In this document: piece after piece, positions 36,737 through 45,592 of the stretch
Position numbering within the stretch: position 1 is the first letter of the stretch
How the letters are laid out: each line of letters starts with the position of its first letter
From: Brumimicrobium sp964585545
GTDB taxonomy: Bacteria; Bacteroidota; Bacteroidia; Flavobacteriales_D; Crocinitomicaceae
Assembly (NCBI GenBank): GCA_964585545.1
Contig: CAZPDT010000010.1
Span: forward strand, 1-64,000
Length of the DNA stretch: 64,000 nucleotides
Reading direction: 5' to 3'
The notes under the pieces: generated by a model
Told to the model about the DNA's origin: nothing
What the model saw: only the letters and a program-made list of their open reading frames with translations
Databases searched by the model: none
Position numbers and translations under genes: made by a program

Positions 36737-37711
36737 ATGCACCAGCAGATAAAAGCCTATCAAAATATATTAGAGAAAAGAATTAAACAAATTGATTTTC
36801 CAGAGTCACCGAAAAACTTATATGACCCATTATGTTATATTTTAGAAAGAGGAGGAAAACGTACTCGTCCCTCACTAACAATGCTTTCTTGTCATTTATT
36901 TGGTGCTCCAGGAATCAAAGCTATAAATGCTGCAATGGCTATCGAATTGTTCCATAATTTCACATTGATTCATGATGATATTATGGATGAAGCCCCTCTG
37001 CGTAGAGGAAAGGCTACCATTCATGCCAAATGGAATAGAGATGTTGCTATTTTATCGGGAGATGCCCTTTTTGTTGCAGCCTTTAAGTTCCTTTCGAGAA
37101 ATGATGCTTCCATACTGCCTGATTTATTTAATGTATTTAATCAAACTGCAATAGAAGTTTGCGAAGGACAACAGATGGATATGGACTTTGAGTCCTCATC
37201 CGCTGTAACAATTGCCGCTTATATAGAGATGATACGCCTAAAGACTTCCGTTCTTCTTGGTGCTGCCTTAAAAATGGGTGCCATTGTTGCCCGGGAGAAA
37301 AATGTTCAGAACATTCAAAACATCTATGATTTTGGTGTAAATATTGGATTGGCATTTCAAATACAAGATGATTTGCTCGATTTATATACAGCCTCTGATA
37401 AATTTGGAAAGCGTGTGGGCGGCGACATCTTGGCCAATAAAAAAACATTTCTTCTACTCAAAGCCTATGAATTAGCCAATCCGAAGCAAAAAGAAGAATT
37501 GGATAAGCAATTGAGCAACAAAAATGGAAAAGAAAAGATAAAAGCCTTTAAAACGCTCTTTGAACAATTAAATGTGAGGGCTAAAGCTGAGGAAAAAAAA
37601 CAAGAATTTTACCAAAAAGCACTTACCAATATTAAAAATATAAAGGCCCCTATCGAAAACAAAAGAAATTTACTCCAATTAGCAGAGCAACTCATGTCAA
37701 GAGAACATTGA
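36737..37711 (+). CDS. polyprenyl diphosphate synthase
   Basis: A 324-residue all-helical trans-prenyltransferase with GGKRTRPSLTML, the first Asp-rich motif LIHDDIMDEAPLRRG and the second FQIQDDLLDLY. It condenses isopentenyl units into a long-chain polyprenyl diphosphate, presumably the side chain of menaquinone; chain length cannot be read reliably. Length is typical. Its TGA overlaps the ATG of the RNase D-like gene (TGATG), indicating coupling. Confidence 0.92.
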   Translation: MHQQIKAYQNILEKRIKQIDFPESPKNLYDPLCYILERGGKRTRPSLTMLSCHLFGAPGIKAINAAMAIELFHNFTLIHDDIMDEAPLRRGKATIHAKWNRDVAILSGDALFVAAFKFLSRNDASILPDLFNVFNQTAIEVCEGQQMDMDFESSSAVTIAAYIEMIRLKTSVLLGAALKMGAIVAREKNVQNIQNIYDFGVNIGLAFQIQDDLLDLYTASDKFGKRVGGDILANKKTFLLLKAYELANPKQKEELDKQLSNKNGKEKIKAFKTLFEQLNVRAKAEEKKQEFYQKALTNIKNIKAPIENKRNLLQLAEQLMSREH

Positions 37712-38883
37712 TGACAACAGATATTCAATACATAACCCATCCCAAAGACTTTGAAAAAGCAATTTCTTCATTATCAAAACAAAAACAGCTTTTTATAGAT
37801 TTAGAATTTGATAAAAATCACTTTAGATATGGGTTTAACCTTTGTCTGATGCAAATCTTCGACGGGGTATCCACTTGCTATCTTATCGACCCACTTTCTG
37901 AAATTGACATATCAAAAATATTTCCTGTATTGGCCAATGAAAATATTCAATTGGTTTGTTATGCTTTCAATGAAGATATGCGTCTCCTTCACCATATCGG
38001 TGTAGCTCCAAAGAACATTCTTGATTTATCAATTCCCATCCGACTCCTCAATTACGACATGCTGTCTTTAAACAATGCGCTTGTCGAATTTTTAGAGGAT
38101 GGAGAATATGCCGAAAAGATAACTGGTCAACAAAAAAGCAATTGGTGTTTGCGCCCATTAACCCAAAAACAAAAAGAGTACGCCCAAGAAGACGTTATCT
38201 TTCTTCCTGCTTTACAACATCAACTGGAAGAAAAAATCAAAAATATGGGACGTGAAAAGTGGGTGAGAGAAGAAATGATGGCTTTTGAAAAACACGATTG
38301 GAACAATGGTTCATCAACCCGTTATTTAACCCCAAAAGATAAAAAATCACTCACCCTTAGAGAGTGGATCCGGTTTAAAAAATTAATGCACTACCGCGAA
38401 GATCTTGCCCAATCACTTAATCGTCCCACCTATAAAGTTATCTCAAAAAACCTGTTGATTACCCTATCGAAAGCTCCTCAATTGGCTGATTCAGATACCA
38501 GCTACAAAGGCATACACCCAAAGCTCAAAACAAAAGAATTAAAAGAAAAATTCCAAATGCTGTTAAAAAAAGCAGAAAAGGAAATAGAAAAGAACAACAT
38601 TCCCGTCGGTGCCACAAGTAAAGAAATACGCTCTGAAGAAGAAAGGAAAAGATTAAAACAACAAAAAAAACGAGTGCAGCACCTTACCGACAGCTTCTTT
38701 TTACCCATAAAAGAAAAAATGAAACAAGAATACGGCATTCATTTTAGTAACTATTTTCTTTCAAACAGAAAAATAAAAGACTATTCTACCCAAGAACAAA
38801 GACTATTACCTTATCAGAAAAAGTTGATTGTAAAAATCGCAAACGAACTCAACCTTATTCTACCAGAGGTTATTACGAATTGA
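37711..38883 (+). CDS. ribonuclease D-like 3'-5' exonuclease
   Basis: The ATG at 37711 (overlapping the preceding stop) is preferred to a TTG one codon earlier; product 390 residues. The N-terminal DEDDy exonuclease fold shows LFIDLEFD (about 26-33), YAFNEDMRLLHHIG and YAQEDVIFLPAL, supplying the acidic metal ligands and the tyrosine. The C-terminal half (LTLREWIRFKKLMHYREDLAQSLNRP) resembles an HRDC domain, which binds nucleic acid. It probably trims tRNA or structured RNA 3' ends. Weak points: the first motif is D-x-E with Leu instead of the usual Thr. Confidence 0.85.
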   Translation: MTTDIQYITHPKDFEKAISSLSKQKQLFIDLEFDKNHFRYGFNLCLMQIFDGVSTCYLIDPLSEIDISKIFPVLANENIQLVCYAFNEDMRLLHHIGVAPKNILDLSIPIRLLNYDMLSLNNALVEFLEDGEYAEKITGQQKSNWCLRPLTQKQKEYAQEDVIFLPALQHQLEEKIKNMGREKWVREEMMAFEKHDWNNGSSTRYLTPKDKKSLTLREWIRFKKLMHYREDLAQSLNRPTYKVISKNLLITLSKAPQLADSDTSYKGIHPKLKTKELKEKFQMLLKKAEKEIEKNNIPVGATSKEIRSEEERKRLKQQKKRVQHLTDSFFLPIKEKMKQEYGIHFSNYFLSNRKIKDYSTQEQRLLPYQKKLIVKIANELNLILPEVITN

Positions 38884-39051
38884 AAATCCCACGCCATAAA
38901 CGGGTTTAATTCCCAGTTTAAAGAAATAACATAACATGAAATGCTCTACTTCTTTGAGTTGAATGAAAAGAAAAAATATAAAATAATAGAGAATTTAGAC
39001 AACCTTTTTATTATATTTACGTATATTAATATAGACAAACAACATTAAGTT

Positions 39052-39678
39052 ATGAAATATTTAGCAGGATTAGCAATAGTATTAGGAACATGCATGATTT
39101 CATCATCGTGTATAAAACATGAAGTGGTTCCCGCCCCCACTCCGAAGGTAGATTTACCCGCATCGTTTTCTGCTTTACTGGATGGCAATAATTATGAATT
39201 AATTAATGACGTTGATGGTTATTTCTGTAAACCAGATCAAGCACAGGAGATTTATCCTTCTCCGCAACCATCCACCGTTACGTATTACTCTTCAATAATG
39301 TCAAAGGAAAAACTTGAATTTGTTAAGATTGAAGTAGGGCAACTTAATTTTAACGCTGGTTCAAGTACTTTGCCAACCTTAGAAAGTTTTAAAACCTATT
39401 TTGAGGGCTTAACTACAGTAAATTATAGTACAGACGCAATTGATGGTGTCCAAATTATTTATGGTGATGCCAATGGTGGACTTTGGTATAGCGATGAAAA
39501 TATGCCCAATCAAAGTTTTGAATTTACCTCTGTTCGGCAAGAGTCCGATGAAGATGGAGATTATATGATTTTCACTGCTAATTTCAGTGCCTCATTGGTT
39601 GATGATATTGGTAATCCAACAGACACGATACAGTTTGACAATGCCGTTTTTAAAGGCTATTTCAAGCGCCAACTTTAG
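39052..39678 (+). CDS. lipoprotein of unknown function
   Basis: A 208-residue lipoprotein (ISSSC, Cys20) with a short Pro-rich linker (VVPAPTPKVDLP) and a globular beta-rich part ending VFKGYFKRQL. The pattern, FSALLDGNNYELI at the start and DGDYMIFTANFSASLVDD later, is the style of small Bacteroidetes surface lipoproteins related to lipocalin-like folds, but I cannot assign a family. Single-gene unit with a hairpin terminator about 80 bases downstream. Confidence 0.7.
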   Translation: MKYLAGLAIVLGTCMISSSCIKHEVVPAPTPKVDLPASFSALLDGNNYELINDVDGYFCKPDQAQEIYPSPQPSTVTYYSSIMSKEKLEFVKIEVGQLNFNAGSSTLPTLESFKTYFEGLTTVNYSTDAIDGVQIIYGDANGGLWYSDENMPNQSFEFTSVRQESDEDGDYMIFTANFSASLVDDIGNPTDTIQFDNAVFKGYFKRQL

Positions 39679-39759
39679 AATAAACAGTTGATGATTTTAC
39701 ATAAATATTTAGATTTAATAAAAATCAAATGAGTACATAATAAATTGAAATTTAATAGA

Positions 39760-39796
39760 AATTGGTTATTTATTCCCTAAGTAACCAATTTTTTTT
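39760..39796 (+). terminator. Rho-independent terminator of the lipoprotein gene
   Basis: Nine-base arms AATTGGTTA (39760-39768) and TAACCAATT (39782-39790), 13-base loop, then a run of eight T. Confidence 0.75.
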
Positions 39797-39945
39797 ATAC
39801 CTTGGTTACTGCGAATTGTTGTTTGGTTATATTAAATTATCAATTATTTACCTCTCTAAAATAAGAATGGGATGAATAATAGTTGTAATACTTGGTATAA
39901 AAAAATCATATTCTTACGGTATTTTTTTAGTGAAAATTGTTCAAT

Positions 39946-40638
39946 ATGACAAAAGCTCTAAAGATTGCGATAATAGGAGACTTTAACTTTACATTTAATG
40001 CTCATCATGCAACCAATTTGGCGGTTGAACACTCTGCAAGTCTGCTGGGTATTAGAATCGATAACTTTTGGATTCGTATATATGAAGCGGCTCGACTTAA
40101 GCCCAATAAATTACTAAAATATGATGGGATATGGTTGGGGCCAGGTCCGTATAATGACCCTGTTTTTCTACAGGAGGTTATTAAAGTGATTTTAGACGCA
40201 CAAATCCCCTTTTTTATTACTGGCGAGGCATTTAAACCTTTTTTAGAAATCATCATCAATCGCTATAACCTCAACCCAAAAGAAGAAAAAGTGATTTCTC
40301 AAAATCTTTCTTCTCCATCACAATTCGAGAAAGTCGAAGTGATTCCTGTAAGTGATTCGTTAAAGTCTTTGTACCACAATATGAACAGAACAGAATTAAC
40401 CAACTCACGCTATTCTATTTATCCTCATATCATGAACACATTAAAAAAAGATGTTATTGATGTTGAAGCAATCAATCAATTTGACGAACCCGAAATCATT
40501 AGCCTTAAATCATGTCCCTTCTGTGTAGCTTCAATGAGTTTACCCCAAATTTGCAGCACTAGAGAATTGCCCCATCCATTAATTAGTGCCTTTTTTAACT
40601 ATATCTACAATAAAGATAATCCGCATTCAAAGTCATAG
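39946..40638 (+). CDS. CTP synthase C-terminal-domain-like protein
   Basis: Starting at ATG 39946, the 230-residue protein has a class I amidotransferase-like fold: KIAIIGDFNFTFNAHHATN at the start, YDGIWLGPGPYNDPVFLQEVIKVI in the middle, and CPFCVASMSLPQICSTRELPHPLISAF near the end. It resembles the CTP synthase C-terminal-region-related proteins, some of which contain selenocysteine. No catalytic Cys is seen in the usual nucleophile-elbow context; instead the segment FFITGEAF replaces it, so glutaminase activity is unlikely. Role unknown. It stands alone on the plus strand. Confidence 0.75.
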   Translation: MTKALKIAIIGDFNFTFNAHHATNLAVEHSASLLGIRIDNFWIRIYEAARLKPNKLLKYDGIWLGPGPYNDPVFLQEVIKVILDAQIPFFITGEAFKPFLEIIINRYNLNPKEEKVISQNLSSPSQFEKVEVIPVSDSLKSLYHNMNRTELTNSRYSIYPHIMNTLKKDVIDVEAINQFDEPEIISLKSCPFCVASMSLPQICSTRELPHPLISAFFNYIYNKDNPHSKS

Positions 40639-40639
40639 G

Positions 40640-40667
40640 TCTTTTGTAACATAAAATAGCCAACTTT
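40640..40667 (+). repeat. intergenic repeat family A, copy 2
   Basis: TCTTTTGTAACATAAAATAG then CCAACTTT; begins just after the stop codon at 40638. Directly downstream, AATTTTAGATGG (40669-40680) is the reverse complement of the degenerate unit ending the heptamer array at 8306-8317. Confidence 0.65.
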
Positions 40668-40751
40668 AAATTTTAGATGGTGGATTGTAGATTATAGTAA
40701 TTTGAATAACGAAACCCAATTGGTTTAATGGAGTGCTATGTACCACATCGG

Positions 40752-41156
40752 TTAAAGCTCATTTTCTTGACATTCAAAGTAACGCAACTCCTCAGGGATT
40801 TTAATATTTGAAATGCTTTGGTCATTTTCAGCTTCAAAATAAGCTAGGACAGCCTCTTTAAGTAAATGTTTTTGTTGACTATCATCGAGTGGTGGCAACT
40901 CTTTTACAAACTCAAAATGAGGCCAATTGTCTTTGTCTCTTCCAATTGTTTTATAGAACCCAAAAGGTTCCAGTACGGTGCAAATACCAACGTGCATAAG
41001 TTCTACTTTTTGCCTCTTAGAAAATTTCTGATAACCTTTGCCTAGCTCTTGCACCCCAATAAGGAATATAACCGATTGCAAATCCATACCGCCACCAAAG
41101 GTTTCCTCCAGTTCGGCAAGCAGTTCTTTATATTTAATTTCTATTTGATAATCCAT
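40752..41156 (-). CDS. conserved hypothetical cytoplasmic protein
   Basis: A 134-residue protein with no signal peptide, acidic and helical (LQSVIFLIGVQELGKGYQKFSKRQKVELMHVGICTVLEPFGFY), ending in an acidic tail. It looks like a small regulatory or assembly protein of the kind found throughout flavobacteria; I cannot assign a function. It lies 99 bases downstream of gcvP's stop on the same strand and may be co-transcribed with it. Confidence 0.65.
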   Translation of the reverse strand: MDYQIEIKYKELLAELEETFGGGMDLQSVIFLIGVQELGKGYQKFSKRQKVELMHVGICTVLEPFGFYKTIGRDKDNWPHFEFVKELPPLDDSQQKHLLKEAVLAYFEAENDQSISNIKIPEELRYFECQENEL

Positions 41157-41255
41157 ATTTCAACAATTTAAATCTATGTACAGAGGATGCCCGAGCAAGT
41201 TGAAAGACGAGTTTATCACGCTAGAATAAACCCTTTTAAAGAATTAAAAAACGTT

Positions 41256-44153
41256 CTACACCAAAGCTTCCACCTCCTCTTCATTGTCATAAGAAGACAC
41301 CTCTGGGCAAGAACACATCAAGTTTCTGTCTCCAAATGCATCATTTATCCGGCGAACAGGCACCCAAAATTTATTCTTTATTAAATAATCCAATGGATAT
41401 GCCGCCTCACCTTGGGTATAATCATAACGCCATTCTTTATTGATTAAGCACTCAGCAGTATGAGGTGCATTTTTCAATAGATTGTTTTCTTTGCTCACCT
41501 TCCCATCCTCAATGTCCTTAATTTCCTTCCTAATTTGAATCAATGCATTACAAAATCGGTCCAACTCTGCTTTATCCTCAGACTCTGTGGGCTCAATCAT
41601 TAATGTTCCAGCTACAGGAAAAGAAACCGTTGGCGCATGGAAACCATAATCAATTAAGCGTTTTGCAATATCTCCTACCTCAACATTTGCAGAACGTTTA
41701 AAGGCTCTACAGTCCAATATCATTTCATGGCCTACAGTGTTGTTTTTTCCTGAATACAAAATAGGATAATGTTCTTTTAAAGAAGCCTTTAAATAGTTGG
41801 CATTAAGAATCGCTATTTCAGTTGAATCCTTAAGTCCTTTTGTGCCCAACATTTTTATATAGGCATAAGAAATAAGTAAAACCAATGCACTCCCGTATGG
41901 TGCCTCTGAAATAGCATGAATTGCCTTCTCCCCACCTACTCCATCAACAACTGCATTTCCGGGAAGGAAAGGCGCCAAATGCTTGGCTACACCAATTGGT
42001 CCCATGCCAGGACCTCCTCCACCATGAGGAATTGCAAACGTTTTGTGAAGATTTAAATGACATACATCAGCGCCAATTATACCTGGATTGGTTAATCCCA
42101 CTTGAGCATTCATATTTGCTCCATCCATATATACTTGCCCACCATGTTGATGAACAATCGCAACCATTTCCTTTATTCCTTCTTCAAAAACACCATGTGT
42201 TGAAGGGTAAGTAATCATTATAGCAGCCAACTCATTACTGTATTTCTCTGCATTTTTCCGCAATTCATCAATATCAATATTTCCGTGATCATCGCATTTT
42301 GTTACCACCACTTTGAATCCTGCCATTACAGCAGATGCAGGATTTGTTCCATGAGCAGAAGCAGGAATTAAACAGACTTTTCGTTGCTTTTCATTATTGG
42401 CTTCGTGATAAGCTTTAATCACCATTAATCCAGCATACTCCCCTTGTGCTCCAGAGTTGGGTTGTAAAGACATGGCATGAAATCCTGTAATTGCACACAA
42501 ATCTTTTTCAAATTCCTTAAAAATCTGATGGTATCCCTCTGCTTGATCTTTTGGAGCAAATGGATGAATATTTGAAAATTCCGGCCAAGTAATTGGCATG
42601 AGTTGGGTTGCCGCATTTAACTTCATTGTGCAAGAACCGAGAGGAATCATCGAATGAACCAATGAAAGATCCTTGTTTTCTAACCATTTTAAATACCGCA
42701 TCATTTTTGTCTCTGAATGATAGGTGTTAAAAACTTGATGCGTTAAAATTGGTGTTTTTCGTTCTAAATCCTCCCGAATTGAGGAAGCTATAAATTTAAT
42801 TTCCGAAGTGGATGTGTTGGCGGCTTCAGACAACATTTCAATCAATTCTTTCACCTCCTCTTCGTTGGTACGTTCCCCTACACTAATCGAAAATTCGTTC
42901 TCATTTATATATCGTAAATTAATACAGTGGCGCTCGGCAACTTCTCTCAATGTGTTACAAGAAAGGGATTTTGGTGTTTCCACCCATAAAGTATCAAAGT
43001 AATCCTTATGCAGTACTTTATACCCTATTTTCTCAATTGCATGATGAATAGTTGCTGTTTGATTGTGAATGGTTTGAGCTATTTCCTTAAGTCCTTTTGG
43101 GCCGTGATAAACAGCATACATTCCTGCCATAACAGCTAAAAGAGCTTGTGCTGTACAAATATTCGATGTTGCTTTATCTCTTTTGATGTGTTGTTCCCGC
43201 GTTTGCAGTGCCATTCTATACGCAAGCTGTTCGTCAGCATCTACAGACACACCTATAATACGTCCAGGAATATATCTTTTATATTCTTCTCGAGTAGCAA
43301 AATAAGCAGCATGAGGCCCACCATAACCCATTGGAACACCAAACCGTTGCGTAGAACCACAAACCGCATCAACACCCATTTTCCCAGGTGCTTCTAGAAG
43401 TACCAACGACATAATATCAGCAGCTACAGCAACTTTTACATTCTTTTCAGACATTCGCTCAACGAAGCTGCGTAAATCTTTTACCCGACCAAGCGCATCA
43501 GGGTATTGCACTAAAGCACCAAAAATATGATCGTCAATATGGGTGAACTCCGTTGGGTTTCCAAAAACTAAGTCGATTCCAAGATGCTTTGCTCTGCCTT
43601 CAACCACTTCTATCGTCTGAGGGAAACAATTCTCCGACACAAAAAATTTATTTTTCCCTGCTTTTATATCACTTCTTGTTCTGGAATTATAAAACATTAT
43701 CATCGCTTCAGCCGCAGCTGTTGATTCATCCAATAAAGAAGCATTAGCAATCTCTAACCCGGTCAAATCCATAATCATGGTCTGGAAGTTGAGCAAGGCT
43801 TCTAATCGTCCTTGAGATATCTCTGCCTGATAAGGTGTATAGGCAGTATACCATCCTGGATTTTCCAAAACATTGCGTTGAATTACAGAAGGCACATTTG
43901 TTTCACTAAATCCTAATCCTATATACGACTTAAAAACCTTATTGCGCTGAGCCAGTTTTTCTATACTGTCTAAATACTGTTTTTCAGACATTGGCTCACC
44001 GATGTTTAACTCTTCGTTTAAACGAATGTTTTGGGGTATTGTCATATCAATTAATTCCTTCACTGAATCAACTCCAATTTGAGCTAAAATAGCTGATTTC
44101 TCATCATCTGAAGGACCTATATGGCGTTTAGAAAAAGCACTCATTTTATACAA
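41256..44153 (-). CDS. gcvP: glycine dehydrogenase (P protein)
   Basis: The 965-residue protein is the one-chain form with both halves of the glycine cleavage P protein. It shows RHIGPSDDE at the start, AYTPYQAEISQGRLEALLNFQT, GSCTMKLNAATQ, and the pyridoxal phosphate motif NLHKTFAIPHGGGGPGMGP in the C-terminal half. It decarboxylates glycine and passes the aminomethyl group to lipoyl GcvH. No gcvH or gcvT is nearby. A TAnnTTTG box on the minus strand (44175-44168) is 15 bases upstream. There is no glycine riboswitch-like structure in the leader. Confidence 0.97.
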   Translation of the reverse strand: MYKMSAFSKRHIGPSDDEKSAILAQIGVDSVKELIDMTIPQNIRLNEELNIGEPMSEKQYLDSIEKLAQRNKVFKSYIGLGFSETNVPSVIQRNVLENPGWYTAYTPYQAEISQGRLEALLNFQTMIMDLTGLEIANASLLDESTAAAEAMIMFYNSRTRSDIKAGKNKFFVSENCFPQTIEVVEGRAKHLGIDLVFGNPTEFTHIDDHIFGALVQYPDALGRVKDLRSFVERMSEKNVKVAVAADIMSLVLLEAPGKMGVDAVCGSTQRFGVPMGYGGPHAAYFATREEYKRYIPGRIIGVSVDADEQLAYRMALQTREQHIKRDKATSNICTAQALLAVMAGMYAVYHGPKGLKEIAQTIHNQTATIHHAIEKIGYKVLHKDYFDTLWVETPKSLSCNTLREVAERHCINLRYINENEFSISVGERTNEEEVKELIEMLSEAANTSTSEIKFIASSIREDLERKTPILTHQVFNTYHSETKMMRYLKWLENKDLSLVHSMIPLGSCTMKLNAATQLMPITWPEFSNIHPFAPKDQAEGYHQIFKEFEKDLCAITGFHAMSLQPNSGAQGEYAGLMVIKAYHEANNEKQRKVCLIPASAHGTNPASAVMAGFKVVVTKCDDHGNIDIDELRKNAEKYSNELAAIMITYPSTHGVFEEGIKEMVAIVHQHGGQVYMDGANMNAQVGLTNPGIIGADVCHLNLHKTFAIPHGGGGPGMGPIGVAKHLAPFLPGNAVVDGVGGEKAIHAISEAPYGSALVLLISYAYIKMLGTKGLKDSTEIAILNANYLKASLKEHYPILYSGKNNTVGHEMILDCRAFKRSANVEVGDIAKRLIDYGFHAPTVSFPVAGTLMIEPTESEDKAELDRFCNALIQIRKEIKDIEDGKVSKENNLLKNAPHTAECLINKEWRYDYTQGEAAYPLDYLIKNKFWVPVRRINDAFGDRNLMCSCPEVSSYDNEEEVEALV

Positions 44154-44252
44154 TTTATTTTAAAATGCAAATATACAATATTAAGTGCAAGAATAAAATA
44201 TATTTGATTGCATTAAACGAGGGTAGATTTAACCCGAATTCCAAGACAGAAA

Positions 44253-44288
44253 TCTTTTGTAACACAAACTTCTAACTTTTACGCTTAT
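44253..44288 (+). repeat. intergenic repeat family A, copy 3
   Basis: TCTTTTGTAACACAAACTT then CTAACTTTTACGCTTAT, sharing both ends with the copies at 28542 and 40640. It lies between two minus-strand genes. Confidence 0.6.
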
Positions 44289-44381
44289 CGCAATCAAAGA
44301 AGGATTTTGTCATGATTTTTAGGCAAAAATACACGCCAAAATGGTTTCAGTCTTCAATTCTCACCCGTATTAGTCATGTGA

Positions 44382-44678
44382 TTATTGACTGTATTTTTCC
44401 CGTATCTCGATCTTTTGAATTTCTCTTTCGATAAGCAACTCCGCTAATATTTTACCAGCAGACTCTTGGGTAGGATTTTTTGCTAAAGCTGTCCTTACTT
44501 TACTTTCAGAAACATCTATACGATAAAGAATGGTCAACAATTTATTAAAGTCATGTTCAATCAAATCATTGAGGTATTCAGAAAGTACTTTCATTTGATC
44601 AACTCCACCATCAACTTCTGAGCAATTTTCCTCGACTTGAAGCTGCTTGCTAATCAATTTTAGTGCTTTGTCCCGCAT
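44382..44678 (-). CDS. conserved hypothetical protein of 98 residues
   Basis: A helical, strongly charged cytoplasmic protein (MKVLSEYLNDLIEHDFNKLLTILYRIDVSE; KILAELLIEREIQKIEIREKY). The pattern resembles small accessory proteins conserved in Bacteroidetes next to housekeeping genes; no domain name can be given. A TAnnTTTG box on the minus strand (44707-44700) lies about 22 bases before its ATG. Confidence 0.65.
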   Translation of the reverse strand: MRDKALKLISKQLQVEENCSEVDGGVDQMKVLSEYLNDLIEHDFNKLLTILYRIDVSESKVRTALAKNPTQESAGKILAELLIEREIQKIEIREKYSQ

Positions 44679-44891
44679 TGTTCTTGGCGTTTTTTATTTC
44701 AAATATAACCTCATCGATAATATAGAATATCCCATTTGTTTTTCCGACCATCATCAGTTGTCTTTTTTCCAAGATAATAAAATACAAGCAAAGTGAACCT
44801 AGAGTATCCGTAATTTTTTGTCATAAGAAAATTAAAATATATAAAATCTCTAGTTGAAAACAGACGATTTTTTTAAATTGTATAAATTTTA

Positions 44892-44923
44892 TTGCAAAAT
44901 TTAAACAGATAATCTTATTTTTG
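44892..44923 (+). promoter_or_regulatory. promoter of the tRNA gene
   Basis: TTG (44892-44894), 21 bases, TATTTTTG (44916-44923), consensus for Bacteroidetes; the tRNA begins about 50 bases downstream. Confidence 0.7.
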
Positions 44924-44973
44924 CATTCGTTTCAATTTAAATTGATTCGGAAATTAAATTTTAAACACCGAAC

Positions 44974-45047
44974 GGTCCTATAACTCAGCTGGTTAGAGTA
45001 TCTGACTCATAATCAGAAAGCCCCTGGTTCGAGTCCAGGTGGGACCA
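44974..45047 (+). tRNA. tRNA with CAU anticodon (elongator Met or Ile2)
   Basis: A complete 74-base cloverleaf: acceptor GGTCCTA/TGGGACC, D stem ACTC/GAGT, anticodon stem TCTGA/TCAGA with loop CTCATAA, T stem CCTGG/CCAGG with loop TTCGAGT, discriminator A, and no encoded CCA. A CAU anticodon can serve elongator methionine or, after lysidine modification, isoleucine (AUA). It is not the initiator, whose stem would carry three G-C pairs next to the loop. The bases alone do not decide between the two. Confidence 0.95.
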
Positions 45048-45057
45048 CTTGAAAAAG

Positions 45058-45088
45058 AAGCGCTTACAGAAATGTAGGTGCTTTTTTA
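45058..45088 (+). terminator. terminator of the tRNA gene
   Basis: AAGCGCTTACA (45058-45068), GAAA tetraloop (45069-45072), TGTAGGTGCTT (45073-45083), with two G-U pairs, then a T run. Confidence 0.75.
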
Positions 45089-45170
45089 TTTAGCGTTGCA
45101 ACACAAAAATGTTTTAACTTTGAAATTCGGATTTAAAATATTTTTTTTAGAACCAAAAAAACTGTGTTTC

Positions 45171-45569
45171 ATGAAATCAAGAAATATTCTCAACATAACA
45201 GGCGTCATACTTCTACTATTTGGCGTTGTGACCCTAGTAGTAAGCTCTGCTGTACTATTTGATTGGGGTGAAATGAGAGAAAAAAAAGGCAATTACGTAC
45301 ATTTCGTAGTGCTTGCCAATTTTTTCTGTTCCATCTTGTACCTCATTGCCGCCTATGGTATGTTTGTACAAAGAAGATGGTCTTTTACCGCTTTAGAAAT
45401 TTCAGCAATTCTTCTGATGCTTACATTCATTGGAATGAGTATCCATGTATATCTGGACAATAAATACGAAGAAGAAACCGTTTATGCCTTGATTTTTAGA
45501 ATTCTCGTTACATTGATGTTTCTATTTGTGGCATCGAGGTATTTACCTAAGAAGTCTCGTAAGGAGTAA
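45171..45569 (+). CDS. small four-helix membrane protein
   Basis: I choose the ATG at 45171 (MKSRNILNITGVILLLF), giving 132 residues; the frame extends upstream into the tRNA terminator, where no signal supports a start. Four hydrophobic helices: about 8-30, 43-65, 75-95 and 105-125, with a short charged C-terminus (KKSRKE). Composition is similar to small inner-membrane proteins of unknown function. It converges on the tonB-type gene, with 23 bases between their ends. Confidence 0.7.
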   Translation: MKSRNILNITGVILLLFGVVTLVVSSAVLFDWGEMREKKGNYVHFVVLANFFCSILYLIAAYGMFVQRRWSFTALEISAILLMLTFIGMSIHVYLDNKYEEETVYALIFRILVTLMFLFVASRYLPKKSRKE

Positions 45570-45592
45570 ATGGTATCTATAAGAACCCCGTA

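Noticed and set aside
44154..44381. Glycine riboswitch before gcvP
   Set aside because: No conserved paired-aptamer structure is visible, and the region contains a promoter box and repeat family A only.
44974..45088. Integration site of a genomic island at the tRNA
   Set aside because: No integrase and no second copy of the tRNA 3' end are seen; the following genes look native in composition.
45078..45170. N-terminal extension of the small membrane protein
   Set aside because: The bases belong to the tRNA terminator and a poor leader; the ATG at 45171 gives a better first helix.
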